Shown: piece after piece, positions 58,902 to 64,000 of the stretch
Layout: every line of letters starts with the position of its first letter
Numbering within the stretch: position 1 is the first letter of the stretch
Assembly (NCBI RefSeq): GCF_009793335.1
Contig: NZ_WING01000002.1
Span: 868,001-932,000, forward strand
Source: Actinomadura sp. J1-007
Lineage (GTDB): Bacteria; Actinomycetota; Actinomycetes; Streptosporangiales; Streptosporangiaceae
Reading direction: 5' to 3'
Length of the DNA: 64,000 nt
The notes under the pieces: model-generated
The model's input: the letters and a program-made list of their open reading frames with translations, nothing else
Told to the model about the DNA's origin: nothing
Databases searched by the model: none
Made by a program: the position numbers and the translations under genes

Positions 58902-59692
58902 CGGGCGCCGACCCCCGGCAGCTCGAAGCCCTTCATGCGCTCCAGCACGCGCTCGGCGGTCGGCTCGGTCATCGTGTCGACGATCTGCCCGTCGGTCAGG
59001 AACAGCACCTGGTCGGCGTACGCCGCCGCCGTCGGGTCGTGCGTCACCATCACGATCGTCTGGCCCATCCGGCGCACCGAGTCGCGCAGGAACCCGAGCA
59101 CCTCGGCGCCCGAGCGCGAGTCGAGGTTGCCGGTCGGCTCGTCCGCGAAGATGATCTCCGGCCGGCTGGCCAGGGCCCGCGCGCACGCGACGCGCTGCTG
59201 CTGCCCGCCCGACAGCTCCGTCGGGCGGTGCTTCAGCCGCGGGCGCAGCCCGACCGTGTCGATGACCTGGTCGAGCCACTGCCTGTCGGGCTTGCGGCCG
59301 GCGATGTCCATCGGCAGCGTGATGTTCTCCAGCGCGGTCAGCGTCGGCACCAGGTTGAACGCCTGGAAGACGAAGCCGACCTTGTCGCGGCGCAGCCGCG
59401 TCAGGTGCTTGTCCTTGAGCCCGGTGACCTGCGTGTCGCCGATGAACACCTGGCCCGAGTCGACCGAGTCGAGCCCGGCCATGCAGTGCATCAGGGTGGA
59501 CTTGCCGGACCCGGACGGGCCCATGATCGCGGTGAAGCGGCCGCGGGGGATGCCCACGGTCACCCCGTCGAGGGCGACGACCTGGGCGTCGCCGTGGCCG
59601 TAGACCTTGGCGACCTGATGGGCCCGTGCGGCGAAGTCGCCCGCCCCGGGCGCGGGGTGCGCGTCAGCGGTCGGTGGGGCGGTGTTCGTCAC
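58898..59692 (-). CDS. MacB/LolD-like ABC transporter ATPase
   Basis: A 264-residue ATPase: GPSGSGKSTLMHCMAGLDSV (P-loop), GFVFQAFNLVPTLTALEN, signature ELSGGQQQRVACARAL, Walker B IIFADEPTGNLDSRSG and VTHDPTAAAYADQV, the MacB/LolD pattern. GTG 59692 is chosen because AGGGGAG lies five bases upstream and the residues before it (open to 59806) look non-coding. It is co-translated with the FtsX-type permease. Its upstream region carries a palindrome (59863-59876) that may bind the adjacent response regulator. Confidence 0.94.
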   Translation of the reverse strand: MTNTAPPTADAHPAPGAGDFAARAHQVAKVYGHGDAQVVALDGVTVGIPRGRFTAIMGPSGSGKSTLMHCMAGLDSVDSGQVFIGDTQVTGLKDKHLTRLRRDKVGFVFQAFNLVPTLTALENITLPMDIAGRKPDRQWLDQVIDTVGLRPRLKHRPTELSGGQQQRVACARALASRPEIIFADEPTGNLDSRSGAEVLGFLRDSVRRMGQTIVMVTHDPTAAAYADQVLFLTDGQIVDTMTEPTAERVLERMKGFELPGVGAR

Positions 59693-60108
59693 GTGAACTC
59701 CCCTGTCTGCGGTAGAACGCGAAAGATGTGGACGGGGGACCGCGGTTTCCCCCGCCGCGATCCCTAACCCAGAACAGTAGAAGTCCGAAATGCCAGAAGG
59801 ATGCACCCGGGGGACCGGATTCCCGCTCCACCCTCCGCATGAGGGCCCCCACCCGCGATCGTCCTACTGGAGTAGGGGGCCTATGACTGTGGTCCGGGTC
59901 GCCTCAGGGACGTTCCGGCCGCCGCCTCAGGGACGGCCGCCGTCCTCCGCGTCGTCCACCCTGCGAGGCCGCCACGTCACCACTCGGGGGAACGCGCCCC
60001 GCCGCCTCAGGGCCCGGCCGCGCAGAGGACACGCGAAACCCACCGGCTCACCCAGAAGGGGAAGGGGGAGTCGCTGCGGGAGGACGTGTCGCTCCCGCGG
60101 CGGGGGGG
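59693..60108. other. Intergenic region upstream of the ABC pair
   Basis: About 415 bp with no supported gene. It holds the promoter of the minus-strand ABC operon, a palindrome at 59863-59876, and three direct copies of GCCTCAGGG (near 59904, 59923 and 60003). It also carries the 3' end of the response regulator transcript. Confidence 0.55.
59863..59876. promoter_or_regulatory. Candidate response-regulator operator upstream of the ABC pair
   Basis: CCTACTGGAGTAGG is a perfect 6-bp inverted repeat around GG, 170 bp upstream of the ATPase start and about 230 bp from the regulator gene's end. NarL/LuxR-type regulators bind such short symmetric sites; assignment to the neighbouring regulator is inferred. 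Confidence 0.5.
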
Positions 60109-60789
60109 TCAGCTCTGGCCGGGGCGGCTCAGACCCGTCTCGTACGCGTACACGACGGCCTGCACGCGGTCGCGCAGGCCGAGCTTCGCCAGGACGTTGC
60201 CGACGTGCGTCTTGACCGTCGTCTCGCTGACGACGAGCTCGGCGGCGATCTCGGCGTTCGACTGGCCCCGCGCGACGTGCGACAGCACCTCGCGCTCGCG
60301 CTCGGTGAGGGTGCTCAGGCCGGGCGGCGGCGACGCGTCGCGGACGGCGGGCAGCCGCGTGGCGAACTTGTCGAGCAGCCGCCGCGTCACCGACGGCGCG
60401 ACGATCGCGTCGCCCTGCGCGACGATGCGGATCGCCGTCACCAGGTCCTCCGGCGGCGAGTCCTTCAGCAGGAACCCGCTCGCGCCCGCCCGCACCGCCT
60501 CGATCACGTACTCGTCCAGGTCGAACGTGGTGAGGATCAGCACCCTCGGGTCGTGCGACGCCGCCTCCTCGCGGATGATCCGCCGCGTCGCCTCGATCCC
60601 GTCGACGCCCGGCATCCGGATGTCCATCAGCACCACGTCCGGCAGCAGCGAGCGGGTCATCTCCACCGCCGCCGCGCCGTCGCCCGCCTCGCCGACCACC
60701 GCGATGTCGGGCTCGGCCTCCAGGATGAGCTTGAAGCCCGTCCGCAGCAGCGGCTGGTCGTCCACGAGCAGCACCCGCACGGTCGTCAT
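60109..60789 (-). CDS. NarL/LuxR-family response regulator
   Basis: A 226-residue two-component regulator. The receiver domain has VRVLLVDDQPLLRTGFK, phospho-acceptor Asp in DVVLMDIRMPGVDGIEA, ILTTFDLDEYV and conserved Lys in GFLLKDSPPEDL. The LuxR-type DNA-binding domain has LTEREREVLSHVARGQSNA, then SETTVKTHVGNVLAKLGL. It is transcribed after the histidine kinase on the same strand (124-bp gap). The likely target is the ABC pair just downstream at 59692, whose promoter contains a palindrome. Confidence 0.95.
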   Translation of the reverse strand: MTTVRVLLVDDQPLLRTGFKLILEAEPDIAVVGEAGDGAAAVEMTRSLLPDVVLMDIRMPGVDGIEATRRIIREEAASHDPRVLILTTFDLDEYVIEAVRAGASGFLLKDSPPEDLVTAIRIVAQGDAIVAPSVTRRLLDKFATRLPAVRDASPPPGLSTLTEREREVLSHVARGQSNAEIAAELVVSETTVKTHVGNVLAKLGLRDRVQAVVYAYETGLSRPGQS

Positions 60790-60913
60790 CGACTCGCCCC
60801 GCCCCGGCCCGCCGGGAACCGGTCCCCACTCGTGATCATCGTTCCCGCTCCTCGCTCGCGCCGCTCATGGCCAATCTATGCCCGCCGGGCCGCACCCGCG
60901 CCCCGAGGGCCCG

Positions 60914-62131
60914 CTACGCCTCCAGCGGGAACCTCGCCCGCACGCCGAACCCGCCGCCGACCCGCGGGCCGATCCTCAGCTCGCCGCCGTACAGCGCGAC
61001 CCGCTCGTACATCCCGACCAGGCCGTGCCCCGGATTGTCGCCGTTGTCGGCCATGATCGTCGCGGTGCCGCGCCCGTCGTCCTCGATCTCGACCGTCAGG
61101 TCCGCGTCGGTGTAGTACAGCCGCACCCACGCGCGGGCCTGCGACCCCGCGTGCTTGAGGGTATTGGTCAGCGCCTCCTGGATCAGCCGGAACGCCGCGA
61201 CGTCCACCCCGGGCGACGGCGTCCGTGCCTCGCCCTCGATCCAGAGCTGCACCGCCAGGCCCGTCTCCCGGACGTGGTCGAGCAGCTCCCCGAGGTCGCC
61301 GAGGCCGGGCTGCGGCGCCAGCTCGCGCCCCGCGGACTCGGCGTCGCGGTCGGTGCGCAGCACCCCGACGATCCGCCGCATCTCGCTCAGCGCCGTACGG
61401 CCGACCTCCTCGATCGTGGACATCGCCTCCCGCGCGCTGCCCGCGTCCCGGTCGATGATCCGCCGCGCCGCGCCCGCCTGCACCGTCATCACGCTCACGT
61501 GGTGCGCGACCACGTCGTGCAGCTCCCGCGCGATCCGCGACCGCTCCTCGATCCGCGCCGCGCGCGCGTCGGTGCCGCGCGCCCGCTCCAGCCGCGCCGC
61601 GCGGTGCTCCAACTCCGCGAAGTACGCCCGCCGCAGCCGCAGGTTGCGGCCGAGCACCCACACCCCCGCCACGAGCGCGCAGTTGGTCACGATCACGATC
61701 AGCGACAGGTGCCCCGGCATCGCGACCAGCGTCACGAAGAAGTAGACGAACGCCACCATCCCGCCGAGCGCGCTGTGCGCCAGCCCCCGGTGCACCGCCA
61801 CGCTGTAGACCGCCACCAGGAACGCCACCACCCCCGGGATCGAGGGCGGGTAGTCCCGGACGGCCATGGCGATCTCGCCGGCGATGATGAACAGCAGCAC
61901 CGTCACCGGGTACCGCTGCCGGAACGTCAGCGCCATCGTCACCGCCGCCACCAGCAGCCCGTTGACCAGGTCCGGATCGGTGAACCGCGGCGAGCCGTCG
62001 GACGCATCCTGGAGGTAGTGCTGCGGGAGCCCCACCAGCAGCAGGCCCGCCGCGATGAGCGCGTCGGTGACCTGCGGACGTACCTGGAGCCAGGCACGGA
62101 ATGCGTGGAGACCACGGATGCGGGGTGACAC
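60914..62131 (-). CDS. NarL-type sensor histidine kinase (HisKA_3)
   Basis: A 405-residue sensor kinase. After a short cytoplasmic start come about five to six membrane helices (VTDALIAAGLLLVGLPQHYL, GLLVAAVTMALTF, TVLLFIIAGEIAMAV, and others) with no large external sensor, suggesting intramembrane sensing. The dimerisation/phosphotransfer helix RSRIARELHDVVAHHVSVM holds the phospho-His; the ATPase domain shows EALTNTLKHAG, EIEDDGRG and GHGLVGMYERVALYGG. GTG 62131 has AGGG eight bases upstream. With no external domain it may rely on the FtsX-type ABC pair as co-sensor, as in BceRS-like systems; that is inference. Confidence 0.93.
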   Translation of the reverse strand: MSPRIRGLHAFRAWLQVRPQVTDALIAAGLLLVGLPQHYLQDASDGSPRFTDPDLVNGLLVAAVTMALTFRQRYPVTVLLFIIAGEIAMAVRDYPPSIPGVVAFLVAVYSVAVHRGLAHSALGGMVAFVYFFVTLVAMPGHLSLIVIVTNCALVAGVWVLGRNLRLRRAYFAELEHRAARLERARGTDARAARIEERSRIARELHDVVAHHVSVMTVQAGAARRIIDRDAGSAREAMSTIEEVGRTALSEMRRIVGVLRTDRDAESAGRELAPQPGLGDLGELLDHVRETGLAVQLWIEGEARTPSPGVDVAAFRLIQEALTNTLKHAGSQARAWVRLYYTDADLTVEIEDDGRGTATIMADNGDNPGHGLVGMYERVALYGGELRIGPRVGGGFGVRARFPLEA

Positions 62132-62334
62132 AATTCTCACCCTAGGAGGTCGTGCCAGGTGGCGAGCCCTCCTGAACGCGGATCTGCGATCCTCCCCAAG
62201 GAGGACCCATTCCACCCGCACGGGCCATACGGCCCCCCGCCCAGCACCCCTCCCGCTCAGCGCCCCCCCACAATCAGAGCCCCCGCGCCAGACCCTCCCC
62301 GCGGCCGGCGACCGTCACGACAGACCATCCACAC

Positions 62335-62547
62335 GGTCAGCGCTCCGTCCGGCCAGCGAACCCTCAGCGTCCCGTGCGGCCAGTGCCCCCTACGCTCCGC
62401 GGCGTAAACCGGCCGTCGTGGCGGGCGCTCCGTGTGGTCGGCGCTTTGTGCGGCGAGCGGTCCCGGCGGTTGGCGTCCTATCCGGTCGGCGCCCCTTGCG
62501 GTCGGCGCCCCTTGCGGTCGGCGGCCCTTGCGGTCGGCGCTTGTCGC
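62335..62547. repeat. Patch of degenerate 16-bp tandem repeats
   Basis: Four consecutive 16-mers occupy 62484-62547 (two identical GGTCGGCGCCCCTTGC copies, then two variants). Degenerate relatives (GGTCAGCGCTCCGTCC, GGCCAGCGAACCCTCA) occur from 62335, and single GGTCGGCG units near 62437 and 62563. The unit is not a multiple of three and no plausible protein crosses it. Apart from these repeats, the 470 bp between the kinase start and the nuclease stop holds no gene I can support. Confidence 0.8.
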
Positions 62548-62603
62548 GGGCAGGGGGTGGGGCGGTCGGCGGGCCGTGTGGTTCGAGGGGGGCGGGGCTG
62601 GGG

Positions 62604-63522
<919 letters not shown>

Positions 63523-63607
63523 GGGCAGCAGCGTAGGCGACGCCTCCGACGAAAGCCCGCACCCCGCCCCCGGCGGGCGGGGGGCCCGGGGCCGTAGCAT
63601 CGACAAC

Positions 63608-64000
63608 GTGACAGACAGCGCACCTCCGACCCAGGGCGGCAGGCCCGCCGGCGACCGGCGCCACGACGACGGCGTTCCCCGCGACGCCGCGGTGCCCGCC
63701 ACCGAAGGCCCCGCCGGGGTGCCCCCGGGCGGTACGGCGCCCGGCGGCGGAGGGCCCGGCGGCCCCGGCCCGGACCGTTCCGGCCCGGACGGCAGCGGAC
63801 CGGAGGGCGCGGGACCGGGCGGGACGAGCCCGGCAGGGAACGGGCCCGGCGGCCCCGGCCGAGGCGGCCGAGGGGACGGCGGCGGTCCCGCGGGGCGTCC
63901 CGGCCTGTCCATGGGGCGCGTGTTCGGCGTCCCCGTCTTCGTGTCCCCGAGCTGGTTCCTGGTCGCCGTCCTCGTCACCGTGATGTTCGAGGGCCAGGTC
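63608..64000 (+). CDS. Site-2 protease family (M50) metalloprotease, N-terminal part
   Basis: The frame from GTG 63608 is open for 131 codons to the right edge. About 100 residues are a disordered Gly/Pro-rich segment (GGRPAGDRRHDD, PGGPGPDRSGPDG). Then comes GRPGLSMGRVFGVPVFVSPS followed by WFLVAVLVTVMFEGQV, the characteristic first helix of actinobacterial M50 site-2 proteases; the HExxH motif would lie beyond the window. TAGCAT (63595-63600) ends seven bases before the start, suggesting leaderless transcription. The divergent pairing with a RecB-family nuclease gene resembles arrangements near the proteasome locus of actinobacteria; function otherwise inferred. Confidence 0.85.
   Translation, partial: MTDSAPPTQGGRPAGDRRHDDGVPRDAAVPATEGPAGVPPGGTAPGGGGPGGPGPDRSGPDGSGPEGAGPGGTSPAGNGPGGPGRGGRGDGGGPAGRPGLSMGRVFGVPVFVSPSWFLVAVLVTVMFEGQV

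Noticed and set aside
62484..62547. CRISPR array next to a Cas4/RecB-like nuclease
   Set aside because: The 16-bp units abut without unique spacers and no other cas genes are present; the nuclease matches the stand-alone actinobacterial RecB-like family.
62257..62600. Continuation of the RecB-family nuclease frame through the 16-bp repeats
   Set aside because: After SRCPSF the frame becomes Arg/Pro-rich repeat translation. Two single-base repairs give a natural stop at 62604-62606 instead.

Overview
The window is very high-GC DNA (G or C at most third codon positions) with the gene content of a filamentous actinobacterium. A mycothiol ligase gene (mshC), a fabG-inhA pair, a 6C-type small RNA, a DasR-like operator, SCO1664/DUF3090 family genes and several apparently leaderless genes all fit the Thermomonosporaceae/Streptosporangiales (Actinomadura-like). 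The genus is inferred. I see no rRNA, tRNA, CRISPR array, insertion sequence, prophage or attachment site; this reads as core and peripheral chromosome.

Layout. 1-4241: a divergent MarR regulator (cut by the left edge) and the fused cobalamin-dependent mutase icmF, overlapped by a cytosolic BtuF-like protein. 4269-13205: acyl-CoA catabolism (PucR regulator, crotonase, CoA-transferase, MFS transporter, three acyl-CoA dehydrogenases, a short-chain dehydrogenase). 13289-17463: a 6C-like RNA, DUF3099, dodecin and the TldD/TldE protease pair. 17607-19117: fabG-inhA of fatty acid elongation. 19256-28890: a secreted proline/lysine-rich protein, a RecD-like HHH protein, an aldo/keto reductase, uppP, corA, and the phosphatase-DUF3090-SCO1664 group that sits beside mshC in many actinobacteria. 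Here an NRDE-family gene and a five-gene peptide ABC operon (29160-35389) separate that group from mshC (35516). 36855-41804: MpaB-type oxygenase, Ser/Thr kinase, SpoU methyltransferase, PAC2 protein, universal stress protein. 41981-47129: B12-dependent methionine synthase metH, a HAD phosphatase, a small membrane protein. 47659-53846: a second peptide ABC operon, preceded by a DasR-type operator. 53974-64000: DUF5937/ArsR regulator, MFS exporter, a MacB/FtsX-like ABC pair with its two-component system, a 16-bp repeat patch, a RecB-family nuclease and the start of a site-2 protease.

The main cross-cutting observation is technical. At least twelve otherwise intact, conserved genes are each broken by what looks like one missing base (two in one gene), usually in a short G or C run. 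In every case adding the base restores a full-length protein ending at a stop that overlaps or closely precedes the next gene. I treat these as assembly deletions and give the repaired extents. Biological highlights are the 6C-like RNA with three C-rich loops, operator-like palindromes at catabolic promoters, strong stem-loops directly after both peptide-binding protein genes, and a recurring TANNNT box 6-8 nt before start codons (leaderless transcription).
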